From Scilla litardierei (Eukaryota; Streptophyta; Magnoliopsida; Asparagales; Asparagaceae), in NCBI GenBank assembly GCA_030789695.1, contig CM061142.1, forward strand, positions 144,927,637 to 144,991,636: 64,000 nt of DNA, written 5' to 3'. The translations under genes and the position numbers were made by a program. A model generated the notes under the pieces. That model was not told the origin of the DNA, ran no database searches, and was given only the letters and a program-made list of their open reading frames with translations. Shown in pieces: positions 1-11,540 of this stretch. Every line of letters starts with the position of its first letter. The stretch's first letter is position 1.

Positions 1-2390
1 CATGTAAGAAAGACGTCATATGTAAGAAAGACCTCTCATATAGTGTACAATACATATTATTCTCCTCTTATTTCCCTTGAGGTCTACTAATGTTCGAGTG
101 CTTCTTTATAAGGAAAAATGCAATGATTAACAAATCACTTTTTAGCATCCCATGTATAGCTGCAATAAACTCAATTTACCTTTAGTTTCATGTAGGTAAA
201 TATTCCGTATGATTAATATTTGACATGCATTTAGTTTATATTTCATATATGTTAGGAATTAACAATCGATAATTATAATTGTGATATACACATATGTCAT
301 AATTTAAACCAAATGATGGTCATTTACTTTACATACTTTTGGACAATGGAAGCATCATTGCTTTTACTCACAAATGGTAATGTAAATTCTTAACAATTAA
401 GGATTCAATTGTCCATATGCCTTCAAAAGCCTGTATATCTCAAGGCTTCTTTACAAAATTTGAGGTATGGTACAGAAGAGATGGTAGTTATTGTTGCTAC
501 CGTCAAGCTTATCCGAAGAATATCCAAAAACTTGGCCTGAAACTACAGTTGCATGATTGAAGGAGGCTTCTCTGAGTTCATGCCATCAATTTCCGTTGAA
601 TTTTAGTTTGGTTCGAATGCAGAAACTTGCTTGAGGATTCTCTGTGTGCCTTTTTGAAGATGGGATACTCCATGACTTCCATGGCTGAAGGTTGCCTAAT
701 GGGGTCAGGCATATCCTGAAATTAAGTAAAATGTACAAACGATCATTACAAAAATTCGTAAATTTTTTTGATGAATACATACCCTGTGGTAAGTTTGAAA
801 GAGGGTTTGGACTTCATTGCAATCACCACATCCAACCTGACACCTCCTAAAAATCTCAACTGGTGATGAATATAGAATTGTTAGTTGAATAGAGAAATCT
901 CTAAAATTCTTATGAACAAATGTGATGGTTGCTACAGGAGAAGCAAATAGCAATTAAATCTGAACTTGTTTTCAGTTCCCTTTTTTTGTTTAATTTCCTC
1001 TAATTCAAGTATAATTTACAGAAAATCTTCAAAAGAAACACATTAACTTTAAAACAAATTACATAACCTGTCATAATCAACATTCCTTTCCAATATCGAC
1101 CTCAATGCACAGTATACTGTCTATGATTTTCAAGTCTACAATGTAGTATTCTCTTAGAAAGGCATGTATTAAATCCATAATTAATTTTGTGGTTGTAGAT
1201 AGAACAGACCCTCAGTCTACAACCCTACATAATAGTATTTAGTGTCAGAGCCCTTAGTCGCATATATTTGCAGCTTATTTGACATGGAGACATCCAGTCT
1301 CAATTTTGTTAAACAAAGAAACAAACAGAATTCTTAGTTAAACAGAGAATTCTCTGAACTTCTTATGAACAAATGGTGATGGTTGCTACCGGAGAAGCAA
1401 ATAGCAATGAAATTTGAACTCGTTTTAGTTCCCTCTTTTGTTCAATAATAAATTTGAACTCGTTTTAGTGAATAATAAATTGGCTGCTTTTTTATTGTCC
1501 GGTTAATTAATTATCCTGCACATGATAAGTTATAACTCGCTAGAGACTAAAGTTCTTGTGCATGTGCAAATACACATGTATTTTTTTGACAATTTACTTA
1601 AACTTGTAGCTAATATGAATGATTACTATTTAAGATGTATGATATTTACCATTTTAAGGTGTTTAATAAAAGAGCACTGTGGAAGATTTTGGATTTTTGA
1701 AGTGTGTAAGGTGTTTAATAAAAGAGCACTGTGGAAGATTTAGGATTTTTGAAGTGTGTAACTTAATGAGGATCATTCCATTAAACTGAATTGAATTAAA
1801 TTGTAAAACTATTTTGAAATAAAAAAGTGTTCTTTTAGTCCATGACATCCCAATTAAAATCATGTTTCCATTAGGAAGGAGGGAGTTGTAGTTATAATAA
1901 TAAAGATGGGCAGTCCACTTAGAACTGTTTGGATTTCTCTCCATCTTGAATTTTTAACAGTTTAGTCAGGGAATTCATAATAAAAGAGCTGGTGGTAGCT
2001 TGCACTCAAGAGAATGTATAGGAAAACGCCTGGCAGCTAAAGATCATCAGTGATGGTCTTCTTGGAAGCTTTTCTTTACTACTGAAACTGAGCAATGATT
2101 AGGCTTTGTTTTGATGCACTGCACTATATCATCATCTTGAAAGCCACACGTTTCAGTCCTCCTCTCGGCGTCTAAATAGCACATTCTTCATTTCGGCATC
2201 TAAATATCACATTCTGTTTTCTTGCAATAATGCAATTCTATACCAGCAATTGGTTGTTTGATTTTCTCTTTGTCGTGCTTCTAGCATCGGAATTTCATAG
2301 TTTTTTGCAGTCGTGCATCTTGCTTCTGTGGTCATAAATTGATTATTATTTAAGTATTTATGCATTTATTTAATTTCTATCGCGATGCAG
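1..2390. other. AT-rich intergenic DNA, no gene recognised
   Basis: AT-rich sequence without a convincing gene. I looked for upstream exons of the eIF5A fragment that follows (including the hypusine-loop exon) and saw none. A short minus-strand stretch near 600-715 is preceded by an AG acceptor-like site and reads in part MPDPIRQPSAMEVMEYPIF. This vaguely resembles the end of a protein-kinase C-lobe but is too short to call. A direct repeat of about 40 bases (reading AAGGTGTTTAATAAAAGAGC) lies at 1656-1695 and 1708-1747. Confidence 0.5.
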
Positions 2391-2492
2391 ATCAAAGAGG
2401 GTTTTGCTGAAGGCAAGGACATTGTGGTGTCTGTCATGTCTGCAATGGGAGAAGAACAGATCTGTGCTCTGAAGGACGTTGGTCCCAAGTAG
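2391..2492 (+). pseudogene. eIF5A terminal exon, isolated
   Basis: Translation factor eIF5A is a hypusine-containing protein that helps ribosomes through stalls and termination. This segment starts right after a pyrimidine-rich tract ending in GCAG, an acceptor site. It reads 33 residues to TAG at 2490-2492. The peptide contains EGFAEGKDIVVSVMSAMGEE and ends in ALKDVGPK, the normal C-terminus of plant eIF5A. The frame is open and the stop is at the family position. The upstream 2.39 kb contains none of the other 120-odd residues, so this is either the last exon behind an unusually long intron or, more likely given the neighbouring fragments, a captured or truncated piece. Identity is secure; status as a working exon is not. 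Confidence 0.8.
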
Positions 2493-4937
2493 CCAACTTT
2501 GATCCGAAAAATAAACCATTACATGTTTATCAAAACTGCGCCTACTCTCGTGGGGAGGGGGGGTAAATGTTGGTAAAAGACATTTTAGCAATGAGATTAT
2601 GTCTTCTGTCATATATATCCTTAGCTTTATCAGAAATGATGAGACTGTCCTGCTTGGGACAACTTGTTTTACTTCTCTCCCTTCAAGTCTTATATGTACC
2701 GAATCCCTTGTTTTCTGCTCGTCGATTTCTGCTATTATGCTCATGCTTTATCGTTGAATCCTTTTGGTACAAGTTGTTGATGATTTCGGGTTATGGTGAT
2801 TTTCTATTGAATTTCCTTGGAGAATTCAGCATGGGTGTATGCTTGCTTTTGTTTGCCCCTCCGAGTCAATAAAATTTTCAGGTTATATCTATTATGCAGG
2901 ACAACTTCCTACTAAAATAAAGAAAAACAAACAGAAGAAAAAATGCAACTCATAAAAAATGTACTAAAGATAAAAAAACCAGCACAAAATTCGACATGTT
3001 GTGGAAGAAAAAACTTAACTCATTACTTACAGTAATGCATCCTTCAATCCTCAAATTGTTCGACTCAAATAGCCAGATTTGGATGTGAGCTTGCTGCATA
3101 AAGAAAAAATTTGGAACCTGAAGATCAGTTGACATAAAAGACATAGAAAGACTTGAAGAAACCTGAAGATGAGATTCCGAGCAAGAAACATTGGAACCCA
3201 AATTTACAGGCAAAAAAGTAAAATCTGGGCATATATAAACGGCAATTAATCTGGAATCCTTAGAGTGAAGGAGCCCTGAAGCCTGCCATTGACCAGTTGC
3301 AGAAGCTCATTCCCAGAAAGACAATTTAACACTCATGGTATGATTGGCAAATCAAGTGTCAGGAAATAAAAAGTCAAAAAAATGCGTACTTGTCAAGGCT
3401 TTGCTCTCATGGGGTCTTCTGGTTGATTCAATTGATCCAAATAAAAAGGAGCAGAACCAGCAAAAAGCTCTACCACATAGCTTTTGCTTTTGCCGGATGA
3501 AGCAACTATGAGATTGGTGTAATAGAGATGACAATGAGAGATTGAAAAGCAAAAGTCATGTTTATTCCTAAAATGGTCTAATCATGGCCAACAGGTCAGG
3601 TGCATAATTTATCATATCATGAGCTTGGTTTTGGGACGAAGATATGGGGTTTTGTCCGAACAGACATTACATGATTAAATCCAAAAATCCCACAAAAAAA
3701 TAATACAGGCAATGTAGCTTAAACACATTATACTATTAGCTTAAGGATAAATCATCGTTACCAGATCCATTAATTCCTTGGAAATCACATAATATGCAAA
3801 CTAATTTAACCTAACAATAATTGACAATAACACATTATCACATATGAAAATTCACAAAAATTCCAAGGCAACCACTTGAAAATTGAACAAACCCAACCCA
3901 CACCAAATTCAGAACCAGGTAGAATTTTAAAAATACATTGAGGAGAAATTAAGATACAGTAATGATGTTACATACTAATGAAGGGGAAAAAAGAAATCAA
4001 CAAATAGAAGGGAAAACTGAATTTAGAAATGAATGTATTAACTCACCTCATCCATCTTTGTCATATCATCTTAGACATGTTTCTCAAACTTTCAGAAAAA
4101 GATAGCCTACAAAAATTTATACAACCAACTGATTTTATCAGCTTAAAATTTATACCCCCAAGTTGTCGAATTTATACATTCAGGATGGTGAACTGACTAC
4201 TCAAGGTGAAAGTGGCTGAGATCGCTTCAACGACTTGATTCATTCATGGTTTAAACAAAATTTTATACAACCATCTAATAAATCCCTTCAAATAATTTCT
4301 ACAGACTACGTAACTACATAAATGAATTCGACGACCAGACAGAAAAACAACAATAAATAATTCAAAGAACCAACGATCGGACACAAATGGATTCGACGAT
4401 GGAGAGAGATAAATTTACCTGAAAGGATTATCGATTCCCTTGCAATCAGAATAGGAAATCATTAGGTTCATGCTGGTATAGGGAGTTATAGGTTTCTTAT
4501 TCTCACATGTGGCTATTTTTGCAGCCACATCGGAATCGAAGAGCGAGCTTGAAATTGAAATTTTGCAGAACGCCTCTCGCGAATGGTAAAAAAATGAAGC
4601 GACAATGTCGAAATCAGACTGTGGAGGTAAATATACTGGTGGCATACTGACATCAGACCTCAGAACTCAAATGAGGAAGACATTCAAGCATAAATTATGT
4701 CATATATGAAGACGCATTAGCAATAGTTAACATTAACCATATTATCTCTTAAAACACCATTCATAACCATCTTGATTGGTACAAACAAATACAACAGGTT
4801 AAAAATTTTATATTTCAACTTTGTCTTCTCGGGAGGTTCTTGGATAAAAATTAAAGTAAAATATTCCAGAAAAAAATTGAAAAGTAAACCCGTGTAGATT
4901 AGAACAAATAACAAATTTAACTCAACATTTCACTCAC
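2493..4937. other. Possible eIF5A 3' UTR, then unannotated DNA
   Basis: About 400 bases after the eIF5A stop are T-rich and could be its 3' untranslated region. Beyond that I see no exon, RNA gene or repeat I can name. Short open frames here have no recognisable motif. Confidence 0.4.
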
Positions 4938-5299
4938 CAGGTCGACATTTGGTATGTCAAGTCCACGAACAACAACATCAGTAGCAACCAAAATATTGAA
5001 GCGACCATCGCGAAAGCCTGAAAGGGTTCTTTCCCTCTAATTCTGTGCTATGTCACCATGCAGAGCCTCACATCCAAAACTCCGAGACATACCATTGGCC
5101 AACCTATCTGCATCATGCTTTTTTTGAGTGAAAATTATACATTTTCCCCCTTTGGCATGTTCCGATTTATTTTTAGGAAATAAAAAAATGTCAACTTCAA
5201 GTCACATTGGAAAATGCTACCTTGATTAGAGGCTCAAGAATGTGTGGGTTGCCATTACTGTCTGTTGCAATGGAATATAGTGTAATCACTTCTGCTAAC
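4938..5299 (-). pseudogene. DEAD-box RNA helicase fragment, mitochondrial PMH/RH9-like, two exons
   Basis: Two exons of the helicase C-terminal RecA domain. Exon 1 (5299 down to 5221) follows a TTAG acceptor and reads LAEVITLYSIATDSNGNPHI, ending in a GT donor. Exon 2 (about 5163 down to 4938) contains AKGGKCIIFTQKKHDADRL, then CEALHGDIA, then [20 protein letters not shown] and [10 protein letters not shown], followed by a GTGAG donor. These match motifs IV and V of plant mitochondrial DEAD-box helicases (RH9/RH53, PMH type), which remodel organellar RNA. Damage: a TAG replaces the expected Gln before RERTL, the motif-V small residues are VV instead of AA, and the acceptor of exon 2 has no AG. 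The Walker A, DEAD and HRxGRxGR exons are absent. A pseudogene or captured fragment. Confidence 0.8.
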
Positions 5300-5744
5300 C
5301 TAAGGAAAAGACAATTGTATATCAGCTTACCCAATGACTAAAAAGATCTCAGCATGAACTATCAATATTAGTTCAAAAGGAATTTGGAAAAAGAAACGAA
5401 ATCTTAAAAGGACCTCAATGTCAAATAACAAAGCATGAAATTCAAAAGAAGACAAATGAAATAGACTAAACCATTACTGGCAGCAGTGAGATAAGTTGGA
5501 ATGTCTGTCTCATAATCTGAGACATAACGTGATACATAATGATAGGTTAAGGTATGCATTTCACATATAACTTGTTTACATCCAGATAAGATGTGAAAAG
5601 ATATGGTGGCATATAGCAAGAACCATAATATATGTTTGATCAGGGCAACCATGAAGGAAGATATTTCAAAAACATTGATCTTAGAAGTTTGAAAGTTTAA
5701 CAAAGCACATAAACACAACAAACTAAACATTGAATCATAATATA
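5300..5744. other. Spacer between helicase and pyrophosphatase fragments
   Basis: No exon recognised. It separates fragments of two unrelated genes lying on the same strand. Confidence 0.4.
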
Positions 5745-6409
5745 GAACAATTCAGAGTGATCTCCAGTTACTGCAGCTTTATGGCAATTATTTCTTAGCA
5801 TTATCCCAGGCTCCTCCAGCAGTATTCAGGAAGAGTGCCATTAAAATACCAGCAACTGTAGAAAACATCAACATGTATGCCTCGACTTTGTCACCAAGAA
5901 GCCGATGACCTGTGGCTTGACCAAATAACCAAAATATGATCTTGGCAACTCCAAGGTGTCAAGATAATAGCAAGGTAGCATCATCATCACCACCAGTCAA
6001 TTATTATGTATAATGGTTCAATGCAAATAGCACATAAATTTAGTGTAGGATATTAAGTGAATATGTACCAATAACTATTGGCGATATAATTGCCAAAGCA
6101 CCAGGTTTTATCATCTCTCTCAAGGATGCAGATGCCAAAATGGAGACACAGCGACCATAATCTGGTTTCTTACTATAATCCTGTGATGCTACACGACTTG
6201 TTGAAGTTCGTTTGGAATATCAAAATAATGCGGGGAAATTGCTAATCATGTATTACCGTTATACATGGCCTCTCAATAAACTGTCTCCTAACTTCATTAA
6301 CAACTTCCTGAGCAGTTCTTCCAACAGTTGCACAAGCCCAAGCACTAAATATAAAAATAAGCATAGAACCCAACAGCCCTCCAAAAACCTCTGGAATCTC
6401 TACGCCGCC
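5745..6409 (-). pseudogene. Type II H+-translocating pyrophosphatase (AVP2-like) fragment, three exons
   Basis: Membrane pyrophosphatases couple PPi hydrolysis to proton pumping; the type II plant form is usually placed in Golgi/endomembranes. Exon a (6409-6257) reads EIPEVFGGLLGSMLIFIFSA, then a segment with GRTAQEVVNEVRRQFIERP. Exon b (6180-6069) reads [20 protein letters not shown] and [12 protein letters not shown]. Exon c (5948-5791) reads HRLLGDKVEAYMLMFSTVAG and ALFLNTAGGAWDNAKK. Introns between them keep GT donors, AG acceptors and reading phase. After NAKK a TAA follows at once. A few bases further, in another frame, comes HKAAVTGD (5783-5745), the family sequence that normally lies about 14 residues downstream, so an internal deletion has joined the two. 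The N-terminal and C-terminal exons are missing. A broken fragment, not a working pump. Confidence 0.85.
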
Positions 6410-7144
6410 CTTCAAGTACACAAAATTTCAAAGACATCACCAAAAAAGATAGTACAATGAATAAAAGCACGTGTAAAACAGCATGGAGGAAGAAATTCAA
6501 ACATTTTTCATGTAAATGGAGTATAATGAGTACTATGACAAAATTAAAACTAAACCAAACTTGAACTGAAAGTTTAAAGCCAAACACAACTATATATTCA
6601 AGCGACAAAAAATAGAAGAACTTAAATTACTCTTGCAAATATCCTATCTTCCTCACACATTTTTCTCTCTCAACGACACATCAAATTAACAGCGGCAGGA
6701 TCAAATTAATAGGATCATGTAGCAGTATCAAGTTAAAATATCATAATTTAACAATGCAGGATATAGCACTAACAATTATCATGATGGTAACATGAAAAAG
6801 TTGATTAATTTAGTTTTGGAGCCATCATATTTAACTAACTGTACATTTGATTACATCATTAAATTACATCAAACCTATTTGTTTATCAAGTAACTTACAA
6901 CAGCAAGTTAACTTTCAAATTAAATTACAAAAAAATTCATTTAAGCAAATCATCAAACACCCCATAAGCATGAATACACACAAAACCTTTAACATCTACA
7001 TATACACAAAACAGAGAGAAATTCATTAGAATTCTTAACCAAACAAATCAAAAAAACCTATTACAAAGGAAGAGAATATAGAGAAAATCCCATCAAATAA
7101 ATTCAAAAAATAGAAAAAACTTGATTTTTTCTGTGTTGCAACCT
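6410..7144. other. AT-rich spacer, nothing recognised
   Basis: No exon, RNA gene or repeat that I can support. Confidence 0.4.
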
Positions 7145-7369
7145 TCAAATTTTGTGGTTTCTCTTTACGAACATAACCAGATAGGGCCATCCGGCATCTT
7201 CAGTTACCTCCTCCTCCGTGGTGCCTTCGGTGGGCGTCTTCTCCTCATCAATCGTCGGCTCATCCACCACTGGAGCAGCAAGTGGTTGCTCTTCGGTTGA
7301 CTTTGGTGACCTCGACGACAATGCAGACTCAGACGGTTTGGGTTGAGCTTTTAACCCATGCTTTAGAAT
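7145..7369 (-). pseudogene. Unidentified acidic, Pro/Ser/Thr/Glu-rich coding-like segment
   Basis: A minus-strand frame stays open for 74 codons (7369 to the TGA at 7145) with no ATG near its start. It is clearly more GC-rich than its surroundings. It reads AQPKPSESALSSRSPKSTEE, then a stretch with APVVDEPTIDEEKTPTEG and TEEEVTEDAG. The composition suggests an acidic disordered tail of a cytosolic or nuclear protein, and GAG|GTAACT near 7200 could be a splice donor. I do not recognise the gene. It lies beside fragments of two or three other genes and may share their origin. Confidence 0.3.
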
Positions 7370-8900
7370 TTAGTGGGTGTTTTGAATTTCCCGAGAGCTT
7401 TTAATCGACTGGTGTGTTTTGAATTTCCTCCTCGCTTTGAATTTCCCCATATTCAAATGAAAAAATTCAAACGCATTTAGTTTTCCCCCCAATTTCAAAT
7501 ATTACCCTCCAAATATATTTCAAATCATTTTCTTTTTATACCTTGTCCTAGTCAGCATCTATTTTTTGTCCCAGTCATCTTTTGCTTGCCACGTAGAACA
7601 AAGCTTTGTCCTACTGGGACAAACATTCAAAATCTTCATCCTTTATAGAATAGATATATATCCATGCATTTCACTATGTATTCCTCATGATATATTTATA
7701 TAGTACAATTTTCTTTTAATAATTTGTTACTCATTGGATGATGCAAGGGAAAGCTTATTGAAATTAATTTCAACTCAACTGGAAAAATATCTGGAGCCAA
7801 CATTCAAATTTGTGAGAAAATATAACTTGAGAAATGTCCTCTTCATCAGGGTATATGTTTGTCAAATGAAATTTATGCTAAGTGTTTTATTAATTTCTAC
7901 TTTTTAGTCAATTTGAAGTTGTCATCGATACTTTAACTTCAAGTGAAAGATGCTTGCAACATCAAGTTAGCACAAAGGACTTCAATAGAAACACATAGGC
8001 AAGTAAAAACATGCTATTATATAGTCAGATGTCATTTACTGGTAATAGAAATTGAGTAACCATCTACTAACTCCTAAATTCTTAAATGCTGAGTAAAAGA
8101 AATTAAATCAGTAAAAGTAGTAGGGGGCTTCAGGACCTACATGCAGAAGTATATAATCAGGTGGGTTGTGTAAGATGCCTTATAAATGTGAAGTAATTGA
8201 AATAAAATTTATGTAATTACCTACATCAAGATCATGCCAAGGATTTGCAACAGTTGATCTTCGAGACATGGATGAAAGGATCCTTTCATTCAGCTATAAG
8301 GCTCATCGATTCTCGAAGTGTTATTCTTAGGAGTAGCACTTTTAGCCGAAGCACTTGCATTTTTTGTTTCAAAAAATTCAAACTATGAACAATTTGATTA
8401 TGATAATTTTGGGTACATATCCATATTTGCATATGCACGACAAATTGATTTACAGGTTCTATAACTTTTAAATGATTTGAAACTTTCTGAAATTAACAAT
8501 CAAAAGAAAAGTTTCAAAAATCACCAAAAAAATCTTCAGGAGAGATCTAACTATCTCCCAGAACAGCACCAACATATTGAAAGCAAACAGTTATAACAAA
8601 ATTACAAAAGAGATCAGAGAAAAAGACAGAAAGAAAGTTGTTCTGCAATCAGCAAATGCCCGGAAGGAAATCCTATTGCTAAATATTTCATAAAGAGTAA
8701 TGTACAGATTCTTAAAACAAATTGCATGAAAAGTAATAATAACTAAATCTATATTTCCATATATTTCTGCAAAAAACACACATACTTGTGAGATTGGAGG
8801 AAGAGCTGAAAGCATCAAAGTCACTGAGCATTTCATAACATTATTCCCAGTGACAAAGAGAAAGATGGAAAGAAAATCTTCTTCAAGTAAAACCCTCAAA
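7370..8900. other. AT-rich DNA, no gene; one 11-bp inverted repeat
   Basis: No coding signal. An inverted repeat TTTGTCCCAGT (7565-7575) / ACTGGGACAAA (7613-7623) could fold into a hairpin, possibly near the edge of an unrecognised element. Confidence 0.35.
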
Positions 8901-9049
8901 TTGCCACTCATATATAATCTTAATATAGCTAGAGTGGTGCCTAAATTTGCCTCTCAAAATTGGTTAAATACTCTCTCAAAATGGCACAAAAACAAAGAAA
9001 GAAAGCTCAGAAAAATCGTAGCCAACGGCTATAAACGGGCGATCTGTTG

Positions 9050-9445
9050 AGTCATCGGACTTCTGGTGTATTATTTCCAGACGACCAATCATATGTTCAG
9101 ATGTTTGTAAATGTAACATCAGACGGCAGACAGTAGAGATGGACAGAAGAAAAATGTTGTCTAGTCTCTCATCAACCAGTCATCTGAAGAAGGGTTATCA
9201 GACGACTGATCAACTGTTTAATCGTCTGATTATCCCTCTTAAAATAGAGAGCTCACAAAAACTCAACCCACTGTCCCATCGTCTGGAGTTCACCAGTCAG
9301 ACGTCTGAATCACTACTCAGACGTCTGGTCAATGACCTTCAATTGGCTGACATAAAGCTATGTCTAGCTATCTAAATGATGCCATGCCAGACATCTGGTG
9401 AAGTGTTACCAGACTTCTGTTGAAGTGTTACCAGACGCCTTATCA
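9050..9445. repeat. Cluster of CAGACGTCTG-type palindromes, probable old LTR promoter
   Basis: Many copies of a CAGACG/CGTCTG unit in both orientations, including two exact palindromes CAGACGTCTG near 9297 and 9319. A larger inverted pair, ATCAGACGA and TCGTCTGAT, lies near 9199-9231. The layout resembles the palindrome arrays upstream of TATA boxes in the LTRs further right. On the minus strand a TATA-like GTTTATAGCC follows at about 9030. No LTR ends or internal region could be assigned. Confidence 0.5.
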
Positions 9446-9779
9446 TGCTCAAAAAGCACTACAAAGAGTGTTTTGGGCATGGGATCAAATGGGATGGGTT
9501 CTAAACTAAATCTATGAAACCCTAAAATGGAAATGATGCATTTGAGTTTGTGTGTGTATCTATTCAAGGCTGCATCAATTCTATAAGGAGAAATGTAGAA
9601 ATACAAAAGTATTACATTGAAACACAATATTTCTTCAAGTAATCTTCTCACCAAACCTTGAAACCATCATCTCATCACCAATATGTTTTATCTTCATCAA
9701 CATAATCATTAGTAAATCTGAGACTAAAACATATAAGATGATTAGCATACAACATAATGTTGATCATCATCAAAAACAA

Positions 9780-10150
9780 CATTGGTTGTTGTTGAGTTTT
9801 ATATAATAATTGCAAGCGTACGGTGGTCATAGCAAACAGGTCGAACTTATGGAGGCAGTGGTTGAGCATTGGTTAATCAATGATTTTAGTTAGCAATGCG
9901 GGATCGTAAAGAGCAAGAGTGTACAAAGAAAATATCAATTATGAGAAAGACTAAGGCTAAGTATCACCGCTACTACAGATTAAACGTAGGCTTGATCTAA
10001 CTTTGCAATCTATTGAGGTAAAGCTATGGGTGAGAATTAAATGCCACTCCTTGTCTCTCCATGTCTCTCCATGTCTAGCGATGGAGGATAATGAGTATTT
10101 ATTTTTTATATTTTCCATATAGTTTTCTCTCACGTTTCATACCACTCCAC
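9780..10150 (-). mobile_element. LTR fragment, minus orientation, Athila-type U5-side block
   Basis: The segment from about 9788 (GCAAGCGTACGGTGG, then GTCGAACTTATGGAGG) followed near 9965 by CACCGCTACTAC parallels the U5-side block of the C and D LTRs (GCAAGTGCACGG, TCGAACTCGGGGAGG, then CCCCGCTA). This suggests a remnant of another, older element. The ends are not defined. Confidence 0.4.
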
Positions 10151-10319
10151 CACAAATTCCACGTCATTTATTCCACATTTTTTTTCTTTTTACTCTTGGG
10201 CTTCCTAGGTGCATTTCAAGTCAAAACATGGAGTTTTGGGACCCAAGAGTGATGATGAAGGCTTAGGAACCTATTGAAGAAGCGACATGACTCGAATCGA
10301 CGAAGGCGTGGTGAAGGAA

Positions 10320-10660
10320 ATGGCCCCATACACGACTGTGTGTGTCACCACACATGGTCGTGTGGGGGAGCACGGCCCAGAGAGCTAAATGAATCCCACA
10401 CATGACCATACACACGGTCATGTTGGCCATTTAATGAAGGAACTGAAGCAGAATGCACACTGTCGTATGGAAATCGACACGACAGTGTCGCCCTAGAGCC
10501 AAAATAAAGTCAGAATGCTGAATTTCAACCCTACAAGCACACGATCGTGTCGATCTCCCATACGACCATTTCGGATCACGATTTCTGAAAGCAAACGAAA
10601 GCTATTTTGGAGCTAAAGACCACGCGACCGTGTCTTTGGTCAACACGGTTGTGTCCTATC
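10320..10660. repeat. CACGACCGTGTG-type palindrome array in L2
   Basis: Repeated CACGAC, CGTGTG and CACGGTCGTG words in both orientations, including the exact palindrome ACACGATCGTGT near 10539. The last unit ends about 45 bases before the TATA box. Confidence 0.6.
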
Positions 10661-10696
10661 GGGTTTTACCCGACCCATTAGGTTTTTTATATGTTC

Positions 10697-10704
10697 TATA
10701 AAAG
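10697..10704 (+). promoter_or_regulatory. TATA box of L2
   Basis: TATAAAAG, directly downstream of the palindrome array, in the usual place for an LTR core promoter. Confidence 0.55.
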
Positions 10705-11540
10705 GGATTGTGCGACGTTTTTGAAGGAGATCAGTGATTTTTGTCCAATTTTCTTCCTCATCTCCATTTGTTATTAGTTTAGCGGTATGAGTAGGGTTAG
10801 TATAGAGTTATTGCCAAATTTCCCTTGGGACAACTTGTTATTTGAACACTTTTTGTATTGATACAATTGAAGATATGTATTTTTTTCTTCCTCCTCTTTA
10901 CTATCTGTTTTCTATGTGCTTATTTGTGCTTATTTCTACAATTCTTATTATGTTTATTGAGTAGATTTTCATCTAAGGTGTGGTTGAACTCTATTGACGT
11001 GTTGGATATGGATTGATTGTTTTGATGGCAATTGAATCATCAATTGGGGTTTTTCTTATGTTGATTATTATCAACGAACATTAGTTTCCCCATTCGTGCT
11101 TAATTAGATCTATCCACCAACAATAGTTGGCATGGATTTAGGGGTTTTATTCCCTTTGTTGATTTATACTACCAATGTCGCCAACGATAGTTGGGCATAG
11201 ATTAGAGCCCACATAGCATTTACCGGAATTCTATCCACGATTGTTGCGAGAATAATGGTTGGGGAATATTTTCAAGCATCATGCATTCGTCATGTTACCA
11301 TGACCAACGATAGTTGGCTTGGTTACACGAGGGATAGTCCTAGCATCACGAGAGTGGGGAATAGGTGATAACTATAGGTGCGACAACCTCACCATATGGT
11401 CATTTCAACAGCTACACAAAGTGTTAACTTTCATGTTCAACCCTCATTAGGGGGATATCTAGCCCAATAGCCTTCTTTCTATCTTTATTCTCCATCTTTG
11501 ATATATCACCCACACTTAACAACGACCTAGGATTGGCTAG

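Larger units (their letters stand above)
10200..11540 (+). mobile_element. Partial LTR (L2) cut by insertion of element H
   Basis: An LTR-like segment with an array of CACGACCGTGTG-type palindromes at 10320-10660, a TATA box at 10697-10704 and then a T-rich leader. It stops where the H LTR begins (TGTTAGGCTC at 11541) and lacks the conserved U5-side block, as expected if H inserted within it. The left border is uncertain. Confidence 0.45.

Noticed and set aside
600..716. Possible protein-kinase C-lobe end on the minus strand
   Set aside because: Only about 20 suggestive residues, with no catalytic motif nearby; not enough for a feature.
7565..7623. 11-bp inverted repeat as a MITE or Helitron end
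   Set aside because: The hairpin is real, but no target duplication, no CTRR end and no partner repeat were found.
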